A DNA stretch of 64,000 bases, from assembly GCA_949130495.1 (NCBI GenBank), contig OX422221.1, forward strand, positions 152,253,741 to 152,317,740, written 5' to 3'. This document shows positions 35,116 to 46,863 of this stretch, one piece after another. The position numbers and the translations under genes were made by a program. This DNA is from Sambucus nigra. Taxonomy: Eukaryota > Streptophyta > Magnoliopsida > Dipsacales > Adoxaceae. Positions within the stretch are counted from its first letter, which is position 1; each line of letters starts with the position of its first letter. The notes under the pieces were generated by a model. It had not been told where the DNA came from, searched no databases, and worked only from the letters and a program-made list of their open reading frames with translations.

Positions 35116-36260
35116 ACCCACTGTTTCGTCTTCTTCACCAAATTTCAGCGTTTTCTACCATTTTTGGACATAAAAACCTCTAAGATTCAACACCAATTGC
35201 CTCATCATTAATACCCATCAACACTTAATGGATTATAAATCATTCCCAACATCCTAGGATCATTAATTCATCATTAAACATCATAATTATTTAAAATCTC
35301 CAAATTAATTCATATGAACCCTAGTTTCCAAATTTTTATTTAAAGAACCCAATCAACCCAGATTCGTTCATTAATATATAATTCAATTCTATGATTAATC
35401 CTCTACATACATAAAGGAATTTCAATCACTAATTAAACCAATCCTTAATCATAATTTAAATCTCCAATCTTCACCCAATTCATATGTAAATAATGATTAA
35501 TTTCACCTACACTAACATGAGCATGATTATTGCTAAAAGAAATCAAGTAATAAACACTTGCCTCGAATATGACGGTCTGATCCGTTGGTGATGTTGGTAC
35601 ATACACGTTCCTCTCTTCTCCATCTACGCATTGGTGGTCTCGGTTGTGCAAGGTGGTGTTATCTTGGCCCTTTTATCTCGGAATTAGCTCTCCCTCACAC
35701 CTCCTATAGACGTTCTTAACTTCCTATAACTTTTTCACCCTAATGGACTCTCCTTGGCTCATATAATTACTCTTAATTTTCCTCCATTAATTTAGCTCAA
35801 AAATACAATTTACCATAATGCCCTCTCGGGGTGCCGGTTAGGCCTAAAATCGCCCCGAGACCCAAACTAAACACCCGGGTATACTATTTTGACTATCTCG
35901 ACCCTTTTGAACTCAACAACACACTCGAAATGACCATACGAGTTAATAAAAATAAATTCTCTTTTTATTCTATTCAATTAGTCCCGACATGACTCACACG
36001 GGTGTCAGACATAAATTACCAAGTTGTCGTATTTCTCACTCTCGACAATTTATCAAATTTCATAATTCCATATTACATATCACATAGTAATATTCAATAA
36101 TTCTCAACAATAAGTATTAACCCTTGGCATGCTAGTTAATAATTATTTTAATCCAGATTAATAACAAATTAATTTCTCACATTTTAATTTAATTAATCCA
36201 AGAAGAATAATTAATCGCATAATTATTTAAATCGTCAAAAATACAAGGTGTTACACTTTA

Positions 36261-36666
36261 GTTCATAGCCATTTATATCTGTCTTTTTATTTTTATATTC
36301 GACATACTTTTATTTTCTATAAAAAAAAAATCAAAAAGCGGGTTACGCCTTAAAATTCAGAAGGGGATTATCCATCACACTTTTTCAAAACTAAAAACAC
36401 ATTTTTCTACACACACACATATAATAAAATCCTGTTCGGATCTATGGGATAAACCCTGCCCCCATATCACATATGAACTATGTGGACTTTGATGAATTTA
36501 TGGGCTACGTAGGCATTTCGGATTAAAACCCGAGACTCGAATTCAATTTTATAATTTTCCCCATTTTCATTCTTGCATTAATATACATATTATGTCTATT
36601 AGCGTTTCATCCAACACATATTGTCGTTTTATAACAATGATCAATATCATGATAAACACACAAATA

Positions 36667-36708
<42 letters not shown>

Positions 36709-37028
36709 TATATATATATATATATATAATATTATTTGTGTGTTCATTCCTATGGATAACCTCACTCTACCTTTCCCTTGGTCTGAGTTAAACGATTCAT
36801 ATCTCCATTATATATACACGCGCACACACACTTCACGGAGAGATAAAGGAAAACAACAATCCAAGTCCATGAGAGACTGAAAGGGAAGGATGGGTGCCTA
36901 ACACCTTCTCATTCTGTAACTTAGTCCCCAAACCTTCAAAATATTGGTTTGATATGAATCAGTTTGTCTTTGATGCCGTCCTCCTGAGGCAGCGACATGT
37001 TCTATTGTCTTTTTTTAGCAAAGTAGAC
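36261..37028 (+). repeat. Tat-2 LTR, U5 part right of the solo LTR
   Basis: It aligns with the inverse of 41900-42630: tatgggataaaccc, gtggactttgatg, gggctacgtaggc, then catgagagactgaaaggg and gggtgcctaacacct. It contains the TA palindrome at 36655-36744. Confidence 0.7.
36655..36744. repeat. Perfect 17-bp inverted repeat around a TA run
   Basis: The arms 36655-36671 and 36728-36744 are exact reverse complements (acacacaaataatatt and its inverse), separated by 56 bp of almost pure (TA)n. It could extrude as a hairpin. The Tat-3 partner has only a plain TA run at 42286-42315. Confidence 0.85.
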
Positions 37029-37084
37029 TGGTGACTCCTAGACACACCCAGGCTTCAGATCGGTATGGCCACAGGGTACTTATC
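37029..37084 (+). other. Possible Tat-2 primer-binding site and leader start
   Basis: tggtgactcc at 37030 resembles the TGGCGACTCT-type PBS of Ogre/Tat elements; the inverse at about 41895 reads gagcgactct. Homology to Tat-3 continues past it (ggtatggccacagggtact), so leader sequence follows. It is cut at 37084 by Tekay-2. Confidence 0.4.
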
Positions 37085-38159
37085 TGTAACACCCCGTATT
37101 TTTGTGCATTTAATATTTAATTAATTCGAGAATTTAAAATTACTTGTGTGTCATAATTATAATTGAATTAAATATGGAAAAATATATTTAAATATTAATC
37201 GGGGAGTGAATGGTTAATATTTAAGGAAAATTTATTTACTAAGTTTATAGTAATAATTTATTTATGTCATTTCGGGTATTAATGACGGGGTATGTACTTA
37301 TCACATCCGAGAGTCGGTATAGACAAATTTGGGTGTGGTATAAGTATTTTTATAAATTAATTCGGATGCCAATTTTCAGTGTACGGTTGAGTCCGGATGG
37401 GCCGAGATAGTCAAAAAAGTGTAACCCGGGGTAGTAAACGGGTCACGAGATGTTTTTAGGCATAGCCGGGCCCACACGGGGGCATTTGGGTCACTTGGGT
37501 TTTGCACATTAGACAAAAAAGGGATTTACCCTAATTAAGCAATTATAAGAGTAGTGACTTAATTGAGTTGAGAAAATACTTAGTGGGTTAGGAAACCTTA
37601 AGAAGCGGTAAAAAGGCAAATTTGGGGGACAAAGGAAAGAGCCAAAACAAAGGAGTTCATCTTCAACCTTGGGAATTCACAAATCCAAATCAGACCCTAT
37701 GAATCATAAGCCAAGTGGTTAACTTGCTGTAGCATTTAATTTGCATTTTGATTCATATTTATGTGATGTGAGAAAATTAAAATTCGTTTTGGGATTTAAA
37801 GGGTACAAACATGGGGGTTTTGTAAACCAATATTCTGATTTGTAAATTGTGTAGAAATGCATGTATAATCTGAGATTAACATGTATGTCTGGCATGATGC
37901 GTAACCCGGATGAATTAGAAACGAGTTTGAAATGAGGATTTGATGTTTAAATGAGTTAAAGATCAAAAACGAATTTATACCCAATTTATGAAAATAGTAG
38001 AGAACAAAAATTAAAAGGTGTTTGTGGGTTCTATGGGGGTTCCTTATGAGGTTTTTGGTGTAGTTTATTAATGAGAAGGCTTGGATTTGACAGTAGAATG
38101 AGTTAGGATTTTAAGCATTTCGTCCATGGCTGAAACAACAAGCCTGAGAAGATGATGAC

Positions 38160-38245
38160 CAGTACGATCGATGGATCGAGGATTGGGGATCGATCGATCG
38201 ATGGTCGACAGTTTTTGGCAGATCGGCCAATTTTTTTATATAAGG
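38160..38245 (+). promoter_or_regulatory. GATCGATC box cluster and TATA in Tekay-2 LTR
   Basis: acgatcgatggatcgagg (38164-38181) and ggatcgatcgatcgatgg (38188-38205), then gtcgac, cagatcggcc and a TATA, tttttatataaggg, at 38234-38246. This is another CpG-centred palindrome cluster directly before a TATA box. Confidence 0.55.
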
Positions 38246-38694
38246 GAGATTTTCTTAAAAATGCCTTCCATGCCTTTTTTAATGAGAAGTAAATAGAAGA
38301 TTTTAAATCTAATTAATTATGAGGGAAAAATTAATTAGGATTTGGAGGAAATTTATGTGTGTCACACCATGGTTAAATTTTGGGAATAATATTTCAAAAT
38401 AATTAAATACGGATTGAGTGGGCAAGTCCGGGGTTATTGGTTGAGCGATACCAAGACGTTAAATTTATTTAGAATTAAGGCTAAATAATTTGGATTCGAG
38501 AATTTAGACTCGGGTATTGTTGTATTTCGGACCACGAGAGTGAGTCCGAATATATTGGTTGGAACGACACCAAAAATAATTTAATTAATTAATGTGTAAA
38601 TTAATTATTAATTAGTGTTGGACCATAAACTCATAATAACCTGAATAGGCTTGTGTTACGGACTTAGTACACGGTATATCCGGAATAGTTCATT

Positions 38695-38696
<2 letters not shown>

Positions 38697-38782
<86 letters not shown>
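38697..38782. repeat. (TA)n microsatellite, 86 bp
   Basis: This is an uninterrupted TA run inside the Tekay-2 LTR. Tekay-1 has short TA runs in its LTR but not this long one. Confidence 0.98.
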
Positions 38783-38783
<1 letters not shown>

Positions 38784-40057
38784 GGTGTGTGATAGTATAT
38801 ATATATTGTGTGTGCATTAATATCAGTGGTTAGATGTTATTATTTCATACTCTAGTGCTATAGGGGGAGATTGTGCGTAGTGGATGAATCCCTTAGCTTG
38901 AGGAGTAGGGAGAGTATATTCCCAGGTCATAGCGTTTGTTATATGAGTGAGGGGCATCTCACTTTCAAGGAAGGAATATGACCGCCTCCAATTTTTACGT
39001 ATTATCCAAGTTAGTGAGCGATTCTGACTTGGGATAACTAGGTTACGTGAATATGCCTCGTGGGATAGCACTTTAGAGAATTTACATCCGGTGAGTTATT
39101 TCTCGGGAGGATGTTCAATATTAATTATTATTCTCGCATGTTTGTGAATGTTGCAATATAACTATACGTATATAATGAGGTAAATAATTATATACGGATA
39201 AATTAATACATGCCGTGAATTGTATTATACAAATAATGGGTGTGAAAGTTATATGATTTTAAAAAGGGAAATGATTAATTAATTTAATGTTAATAATAAC
39301 TTAGAAATCATAATTTTGGCACACTCGGTTAGAGTGGGGTGGTTGCAAGGGGTTATATTAGTTATCTAGTCATGGGATAAATAACTAGGTAAATTAAGTA
39401 AGGCGTTAGTAGTGCACATTAGAGAAGGAGTGAGGATGTTCTCAAGAGAGTGCGACAATAACTAAAATATGAAGAGCATGCATATATATATTTATTACTA
39501 CAAGTTAATCATTTACTAAATGTTTTCCAAATGTTTTGGGTACTAACCCTTGCTATAAAAAAAACTTTAAAAAACCTTTTAGGTGTCCAGCCACAAGGAC
39601 GTCAGGCTTGACTCATTCCAGGGATCCGTTGCTGCAGCATGTGTAGATGTTGTGGGAGTTTGATAGGTGCCTCGTTCTTTTCATTCTTAGTGTAGAGACT
39701 TCCTATCAGTTATTCGAGCATGTTGCTCACTGTTTTATTCAGTACTTATGTCAGACTTGTTGAGATTTAATAGCTTGTCTTTACTTTTGTTGGATTTTGA
39801 ACCGATGGTATATTCGGTCAGTTATTTAATTATGAATGGTTGAATTCAGTTAATTGTGATTGTCATATTATTTTGTTTCCGTATGAGTATTTCATTTAAG
39901 TTATTGAAAGATAAAATTGGCACCAGTCTAATTTTCTCACTTAGGTGGTTAGTAATTAAAAAGGCGACAGTGATGCTAAGAATGAATCAAATGAGAAACC
40001 TGTTCTAATTTAATTTAGGACTGATCACCCGGAGTTAATTAGGCGGGGTGTCATAGA

Positions 40058-40069
40058 TGGTATCAGAGC
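40058..40069 (+). other. Tekay-2 primer-binding site
   Basis: TGGTATCAGAGC (tRNA-iMet type) lies two bases after the LTR, as in Tekay-1. Confidence 0.9.
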
Positions 40070-40246
40070 ATCAGGTTCTAGTGTCCTTAGGATCTGGGCG
40101 GCTTACTACGTTTCAGCATAGCGTTCGATTGATATAGAGCCCTATTTTAGGACTATTGATTCATTTTCCTCTTTTGAGTTATCGTATTTCTGCTGTTAGA
40201 TATTTTTGTATAAACTGTGTACTTATACGATTCAATATATTTTCAG

Positions 40247-41345
40247 ATGCCACCGAAGAGGTAGAGAGCGGAGAGGGCTGAGGCTAGGGATGAGTTAAGG
40301 GAGGCTCATTAGGAGCCACAGGTACCGCCATCACTACCCCCACCCGAGTTGATCTCAACTACTCAAATGGCCGTGATAGTGGCCCAAGTAGGTGAGACAG
40401 CAATGAGGGTTATGGAAGCCCATTTTCCTTAGCCTCTGGCACCACCTCCCATGGCACTAGCAGTTCAGGCTCCAGTGGGGCCACCGTCTTGGTAGAGAGT
40501 TAGGGATACCTTTCAGAAGGGTCACCCACCCGAGTTTTGGGGTAGCACCGATGTGGTAGAGGATTGTGACTGAAAGAAGAATATTCAACGCCATCTGCTC
40601 ATGCTGGAGTGTACTAATGTGCAGAAATAGATGCTTGCTACCTTTCGTCTGTCGAGGGCAGCCTTATAGTGGTGGGAGTCAGTTACCACAGCTGAGGAGA
40701 GGGATTTGATGACGATATTCAAGTTCTGGGTGAGGTTTGACCGCATATACTTCCCACCAGCGGTAGAGGCTGAGATGAGGAAGAAGTTCAGTGAGTTAGT
40801 GCAGGGTGACCGGTCAATTGCAGACTATGAGGAAGAGTTCACCATTTTGGCAAACTTTGTACCAAATGAGGTGAGCGATGAGGAGCAAAAGAAGTCGAGG
40901 TTCATGGATGGCTTGTCCTGGAGGATCAGGCAGCATTTGATTGGGAATCCAGCGTTAGTGACTTATACAGATGTCATTAATGCCGCCCTCGTACATTGCC
41001 AGGACCATCGCTTCCATGCGAAGGGGAGCAAGAGAGTAGGGGAGCCGAGCCAGTAGGGCAAGGCAGTTACTGGTGGTGACACGAGTGGTACTCAGCAGCA
41101 GACTAGCACTCAACGGGGGAATCATGATAAGAAATTTAGGCCTGGTGGGTTCCGACCAGGAGGACAGGGGTTCAGGAAAGGGCAATCGGGCCCAATTAAG
41201 CAACAACAGATTCCTCAGGGTCGTTAGGGCCGTCAGGGCCAAGGGAAGAATGGGGGAGGCCAGCATGGCCAACCACGTCGGGGCCAACAAGGCCAATGAT
41301 AGGGGGACGGCCAGAAACGTTGTGGGATTATCTCTAACTACGGTA
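40247..41345 (+). pseudogene. gag: Tekay-2 gag, truncated
   Basis: The start MPPKR is followed by TAG, then RAERAEARDEL. The capsid block is easy to follow: HPPEFWGSTD, WWESVTT, FKFWVRFDRIYFPPAVEAEM, SIADYEEEFTILANFVP, LSWRIRQHLIGNP and VHCQDHRFHAKGSKR. A G/Q-rich linker ends in a place where the zinc knuckle should start (near 41320). In-frame TAG/TGA codons occur at about ten sites, chiefly where CAG or TGG would fit, but no frameshift is needed from 40247 to 41056. The gag is longer and better preserved in its core than Tekay-1 but lost everything downstream. Confidence 0.85.
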
Positions 41346-41900
41346 TGATCAGGGATTCAGATGTCTAGGATGGTTGTGAAATTGATGAGGGATTAGTAAG
41401 TGAGATCGTAGTTGAGCAAAACGTGAGCCTCTCTCCAATAATGATGAACTCCAGCGAGGATCGACCTTTTCTAAGCTATATTCCAAATAATTAACTAGTT
41501 CATTATGAAATTTCTTAATTTTTTTCCATTTTCAATAAAAACAAACAATTATATTTTTCCTCGAAGATTAGCTTGGTACTCGGCAATTTGGTTTTCAAAA
41601 AAGTGATGTGCAAATCAAAAATGGATTGGTTAGTAATAATTATAGCTTAATGCTAAAGCTAAACAATTTGTGGGCGACCTACCCCGTGTTCATCATAACC
41701 TTCACCGTAAATTTCTCCAAACACCACAAGGATATTTTTTTCAGTATTTGTGGCCATCCCCATTCCGGATCCCGATCCTCACGGTGGGAGGCCCGCGCGA
41801 TAGTAAGGATCCTTAGGTCTTGTGCATCCCTCTCGAGAGAGATTCGGCCGACGTCATTTGAGGTGAGGTAAAAAAATGTAGAGAGATTAGAGTCGCTCGT
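41346..41900 (-). other. Tat-3 leader region
   Basis: No gene was found. On the minus strand ggatggccacaaatact (about 41735-41755) matches ggtatggccacagggtact of Tat-2 (37062-37080), so it is leader sequence downstream of the LTR. The border with Tekay-2 gag lies between 41320 and 41400. Confidence 0.45.
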
Positions 41901-42282
41901 CTATTTAACTCAAAACAGACAAAAGAAAAAAGGGAAGCCATCCTGAGCGACATCCAAAGACATACTGGTGCGTACGAAACCAAAATGATTCGAAAAGGGT
42001 CTGGAGGCTAAGTTACGAAATAGGCAGGTGTTAGGCACCCATTTCGCCCTTTCGGTCTCTCATGGGTTTTTACTATTTTCCTTTTATTTTCCCCCGTGAT
42101 ATGTGTGCACGTGTATATATAGTGGAGATAGAAATCGTCAACTTGTACCATGGAAGAGATAAAGCGAGTCGTCCGTAGGAAGGTGTAAAAAGTATTAAAA
42201 AATAGGATTTAGGCGATCATCACTATGTTAATCGTTATGAGGGAACGATAACGTATGTGGAATAATACGGTACTAAGAACAA

Positions 42283-42317
<35 letters not shown>

Positions 42318-42973
42318 AGAATGGAGATTAGAGAAATAAAAAATGAGAGGAAAAGTAAAAATAGGACTCGAGTCTCGAGTTTTACCCCGAGACGCCTAAG
42401 TAGCCTATAGAGGCATCAAAGTCCACGTAGTTCGCATACAAAATGAGGGGTGGGGTTTATCCCATAAATCCAACCGGGGATTCTCTTATTTATCTGTGTG
42501 TATAAAAAGTGTTTTAGTTGTGAGAGATGTGTAAGAAAAGTATGCGAATTCCCGTTTGGAATTTATGAGCAAACCCTCTTTTTCTTATTTTTTGGTTTTT
42601 TATTTATATGAAAATAAGATATGTGAAATAATACTAAATAAAAAGTATATTAGGATGTGTGAAATCAGATCATAAAAGCACCAAATAATAAAACAAGTTA
42701 TTGCAAATTTAAGAGAATTTAAGGAGAGAGTTGAGAAAATCGGACCTTCTTGAAGATCTTGAGCTTGAGCTTTAATGTTGGAGAGCAGCCCTTAGACTTG
42801 GATGATGACGGAGGGTAGTGAATTCACCAAGTTTGGTGAAAAAGATGATGAAAAGTGAAGGTTGGAAAGTTATTTGGGTGTGGAAATCACGCTGACTTCG
42901 AGAGAGGTTTTCGGAGTTTGCTGAGAGTGATATCTATCAGATCTGGGCCCTCTTGCAAGTGAGGTCAGGCCTC
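41901..42973 (-). repeat. Tat-3 LTR, R/U5
   Basis: It is inverse to 32987-33292 plus 36261-37028, uninterrupted here because the solo LTR is absent. That confirms the solo LTR insertion site in Tat-2. It has a TA run at 42286-42315. Confidence 0.7.
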
Positions 42974-43083
42974 CTTTTTATAGGCCCAGGGCATTGTTGA
43001 TCATCATAGCCCTGTTCCTACCATTCAGTAGGTGCGTTTAGGTAAACTACCGATATGTAGGGTTTGGGACTTGCCGTTTGGCA
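42974..43083 (-). promoter_or_regulatory. LTR promoter of Tat-3: TATA and paired dyads
   Basis: The minus strand has CCTATAAAAAGG (42973-42984). Boxes by plus-strand start: TGTTGATCATCA (42995), TACCATTCAGTA (43019), TACCGATATGTA (43048), TGCCGTTTGGCA (43072). Steps are 24, 29 and 24 bp, the same pair-gap-pair layout as Tat-2 at 32879-32965, although the box sequences have drifted. Confidence 0.65.
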
Positions 43084-44060
43084 ATGTCTTTTAGGCCTTT
43101 TTAGACAATAAGTTGTCGAATGCAAATCGTTGATCAGAATCGTGCACGACGTAGACCATTGGAAAGTAATTCAGAGATATTTAAAAGTCCTTTGGACTGC
43201 TCCCGGGTTTAGGAGTTAACTCTGGGTCAAATATGGCTCGGAAGCATTTGTCAGTCCCTTGGACGGGGGATCTTAGGACGCAAACGGATCATTCATCCCC
43301 ATGGTAAGTCCAAATCGTGCATGGGGTGGACCGTTGAAAAGGTTAGGAGATATAATTACACATTCCAAAGAGTTTGAACAGGTTCAGGGAGTTGACTTTG
43401 GTCAATCGGGCCCTGGATGCATTCGGTGACCTTTCGGAGTCAAACGGATCGTTCATTCGTACTGTAAGTCAGAATCGCGCACGGGACGGACTGTTGGAAA
43501 GGGGTTTTAGTTCCCTTTGAATATTCATTTAGAATCGGTCGAGCTGAAGAGTTTAACTTTCATCAAATGGAGCCCGGGAGCGCCTGGCGGCCTCCTGATT
43601 GAGTTTTGGGGAAAATGTGTCGTTCGTCTGCATAGTTGGTCGGAATCGCGCATGAGATGGATCGTTAGAAAGGGGTTTCAGTTTCCTTTGAAGATTCATT
43701 CAGCCTCGGTCGAGCTGAAGAGTTTGACTTTTGGTCAAACGAAGCCTGGGAGTGGCTGATGGCTTCTAGGTCAGTACTCGGGGTATGACCTGGATCTGTA
43801 GTGATGAGGGGAGGTGATAGGGACCTAAGGAGAGTTAGGGGTAATAGAATAGGGTGTCTATAGAGCCCCTCGATGGGTGAGTTTGGAATAAATGATAGCC
43901 GTCGAATAGACACCGCATGATGCTTTTGAGGGAGGATTACCAATTCAGAGGGTCGAGGCCAATTCTAAGGATCTAAGGGATGGTTGGGAGGAATGGTTTA
44001 GGCTAATTCCTAATGAGGTGTTGACCGATTCTACGGGTCAAAGCCAATTTTGTGAGCTTA
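43084..44060 (-). repeat. Tat-3 U3-like region with about 160-bp repeats
   Basis: Units with caaacggatcattcat (43281), caaacggatcgttcat (43443) and tgtgtcgttcgtctgc (43616), each followed by a gtaagtc/ggtcgga..cgcgca word and a gttggaaagg/gttagaaagg word. 43760-43930 is the inverse of 32040-32210. 43930-44060 has units of the 47-bp type, so both array types meet here. Confidence 0.6.
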
Positions 44061-45110
44061 ATGTGATGATCGAGGACTGAGGTCAATTTTGACCTAACTA
44101 AGGTGACGATCTAAGACCAATGTCAATTCTGACCTAAAGGAGGTGACGACCGAGGACCGAGGTCAATTATATCCTAACTAAGGTGACGATCCAAGATCGA
44201 GGTCAATTCTGACCTAAGGGAGGTGACAACTGAGGACCGGGGTCAATTCTGATCTAACTAAGGTGACGATCTAAAATCGAGATCAATTTTGACCTAAAAG
44301 AGGTGACGACCGAGGATCGAGGTCAATTCTGACCTAACTAAGGTGATAATCCAATACCGAGGTCAATTCTGACCTAAAAGAGGTGACGATCGAGGACCGA
44401 GGTCAATTCTGACCTAAAAGAGGTGATGACTGAGGAGCGAGGTAAATTCTGACCTATCTAAGGTGACGATCCAAGACCGAGGTCAATCCTGACCTAAAAG
44501 AGGTGACGACTGAGGACTGAGGTCAATTCTGACCTAACTAAGGTGACGATCCAAGACCGAGGTCAATTCTTACCTAAAAGAGGTGACGACTAAGGACCTA
44601 GGTTAATTCTAACCAAACTAAGGTGATAATCCAAGACCGAGGTCAATTCTGACCTAAGAGTGGTGACGACCAAGGACTGAGGTCAATTCTGACCTAACTA
44701 AAGTGACGATCCAAGACCGAGGTCAATTATGACCTAAGAGAGGTGACAACCAAGGACCTAGGTTAATTCTAACCTAAATAAGGTGACGATCCAAGACCGA
44801 GGTCAATTCTGACCTAAAAGAGGTGACTATCGAGGACCGATGTCAATTATGACCTAACTAAGGTGACAATCCGTGATCAAGGTAAATTCTTACCTAAAAA
44901 AGGTGACGACCGAGGACCGAGGTTAATTCCGACCAAACTAAGGTGACGATCCAAGATCGAGGTCAATTCTAACCTAAAGGAGGTGATAATCGAGGACTGA
45001 GGTCAATTCTGACATAACTGAGGTGACGATCCAAGACCGATGTCAATTCTGACCTAAAAAAGGTGATGATTGAGGACCGAGGTTAATTCTGACCTACCTA
45101 GGGTGACAAT
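44061..45110 (-). repeat. 40-bp tandem array with 80-bp higher-order period
   Basis: Monomers of 40 bp alternate: one type reads aggtgacgatccaagaccga and ends cctaaaag, the other reads aggtgacgaccgaggaccga and ends cctaacta; both share ggtcaattctgac. About 26 monomers lie here and three more at 57661-57780 beyond the Athila insertion. Confidence 0.92.
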
Positions 45111-46713
45111 TGATTAGGCATAAATTCTTCCCAGTTTATCCCTTTAATTTAGTTACTTTTAGCACCTCGAACAATGTAATCAATTTGACTTTATCTCATA
45201 ATCTTACTACTAACTTATCCTAACGAGTACACTGAGTTTCTGATATTTTTTATTAATTTTGCAGGTATTTTATGTCAATTAAAGAAAGAAAGAAGCCAAA
45301 AGAATCAAGAAAGAAACGAAAGAAAGTCCAAAGGACAAAATTGTAATTTTTATTTGAAATTCGGATAAGGCATCTAAATAGAAGTTGAAGACCCTTCAAT
45401 TACGAGTACATAGGAAGAAACGGCACCTCAATCGGAGTCCCGGTGTGAAATTTATGAGCAGTCAATGTCTGAAGGAAAAAAGTCAAAGGAAGCCCGGACC
45501 GATCCGAGTCGGACCGGTCCGCATTACCAATTTCTAGAGAACCCTGGACCGAAGACAAACTGAAGCTGAAAGAAATTAAAAGAACCAATCTGTAGTTGAT
45601 CGATCCGCTTAAAAATTAAAACAATCGATCCGGATTCCAGGCAGACTGAACCGCAGGAGGGCCGGAGCTGTTCGACTGTCAAGTTTTTATTTTGTTATCC
45701 TTCTGTAATGGAGAGTCCTAGTGCACCTAAAACTCCTGAAGTTTTGTAGGGTATAAAAACTTATTTTATTATCATTCTTAGTACACAGAATCTAGCCAAT
45801 TTTCCATTCTTTTTAGAAAAACTCTAGTTTTGAGATAGCTTATGAATTTAATTCCAAGATTGAAGATTATTCAGAGTTCAGTGATTACCAGTAATTGTAG
45901 TTAATGCTTTCTGTTCTTTGGTAAGATTAGTGAGTAATTTCCTCTGTTTAATTTCCCGTTTACATCATTCTATAAATTTTCCTTAGTTAATCATGATTTC
46001 CTGCAATTCCAAAATTGTTTTCATTAAGTTCATCATGGTAGGGTAGACTTTTAAAGGTCGGGATGCATGAACCCAACCTGATGTGGTAGTTGTATGTACA
46101 TAAAATTAATCCTCTAAATTTAGTGATTTTATTATGACTGTATTGCACAGAAACACGATAATTGTAGATCTTGAGATCTCGTTTGCTTCCGGGTAACCGG
46201 GATGCTTTAGAATACAATTTAAGTGTAACTATTGAAATACCGATTTACTCGTCCTCTGATTAAGTATGATGTGGCCTTGAACCTCATATATGTCATGCTT
46301 GGGAGTACTAAATTTTGGGTCTAATTAATCATTTGAATTTACGATTAGTTTTATAACATCAATACACTAGGGTAGGGGGTTGTATTCCCATCCTGTTTTC
46401 TTCATCATATCGTTTATAGTTTCAAGTCAATTATCATTAGTAATTTAGAGTATCTGAATTTCATTCATACTTTCATGCATTAAATAATTATTTTCAAAAT
46501 TGCATCTAGTGTTGTTATTTACAAAACCAATTATCTTTTCCTTTTCTTTAGAGTCATAGTTAGGTTTCCTTCGTCTGTCCAATCTCAACACAACTCTGTT
46601 GTCCTATTTCCCTATGGATACGATCCTGACTTACCGGGTTTATTACTAACGCGATAGGCTTGCACTGGAGCCTAGAGAGTACCCACTTCTGAGACACATT
46701 CTTAGTCGCGTCA
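45111..46713 (+). repeat. Athila 5' LTR
   Basis: It runs from tgattaggcat to agtcgcgtca, 1,603 bp, and aligns throughout with 56068-57660 with scattered substitutions. TATA gtataaaaac is at 45751-45760. Upstream are CpG-rich dyads: cggaccgatccg (45495), cggaccggtccg (45510), gatcgatccg (45598) and caatcgatccgg (45622). Confidence 0.95.
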
Positions 46714-46719
46714 AGTTTT

Positions 46720-46737
46720 TGGCGCCGTTGCCGGGGA
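46720..46737 (+). other. Athila primer-binding site
   Basis: TGGCGCCGTTGCCGGGGA, complementary to the 3' end of tRNA-Asp, lies six bases after the LTR; it is the PBS usual for Athila. Confidence 0.92.
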
Positions 46738-46863
46738 ATTAGGTAGACTTAGGATTAGATCGAGTCAATCTCAAACTTTGACCAAAAAGATTTCAAAAAT
46801 CCTAAAACATATAAAAATTCAAAAAGCACAAAAAGATTCATCACCATCTCTCATAAGATATTA

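Larger units (their letters stand above)
33293..36255 (-). mobile_element. Tekay-type solo LTR, reverse orientation
   Basis: It begins tgtgacaccccgcc and ends aggtgttaca, the inverse of Tekay LTR ends, and is flanked by perfect CTTTA duplications at 33288-33292 and 36256-36260. Its inner sequence resembles Tekay-1 (e.g. gactatctcgacccttttg at 35890). At 2,963 bp it has full LTR length and no internal region, so it arose by LTR-LTR recombination. It interrupts the Tat-2 LTR. Confidence 0.92.
37085..40055 (+). repeat. Tekay-2 5' LTR
   Basis: It runs from TGTAACACCCCG to CGGGGTGTCATA (the last CA has become TA), 2,971 bp. It contains the (TA)n at 38697-38782 and a promoter-like block at 38160-38245. 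The 60-codon YIYIY frame at 38651 is the microsatellite. Confidence 0.88.
37085..41345 (+). mobile_element. Tekay-2, truncated after gag
   Basis: It has a complete 5' LTR, PBS and gag, but protease, RT, integrase and 3' LTR are absent; Tat-3 leader sequence follows within about 100 bp of the gag Q/G-rich linker. The five bases before the LTR are TTATC; with no right end a target duplication cannot be tested. Confidence 0.85.

Noticed and set aside
38651..38833. Small protein with a Tyr-Ile repeat
   Set aside because: It translates the (TA)n microsatellite.
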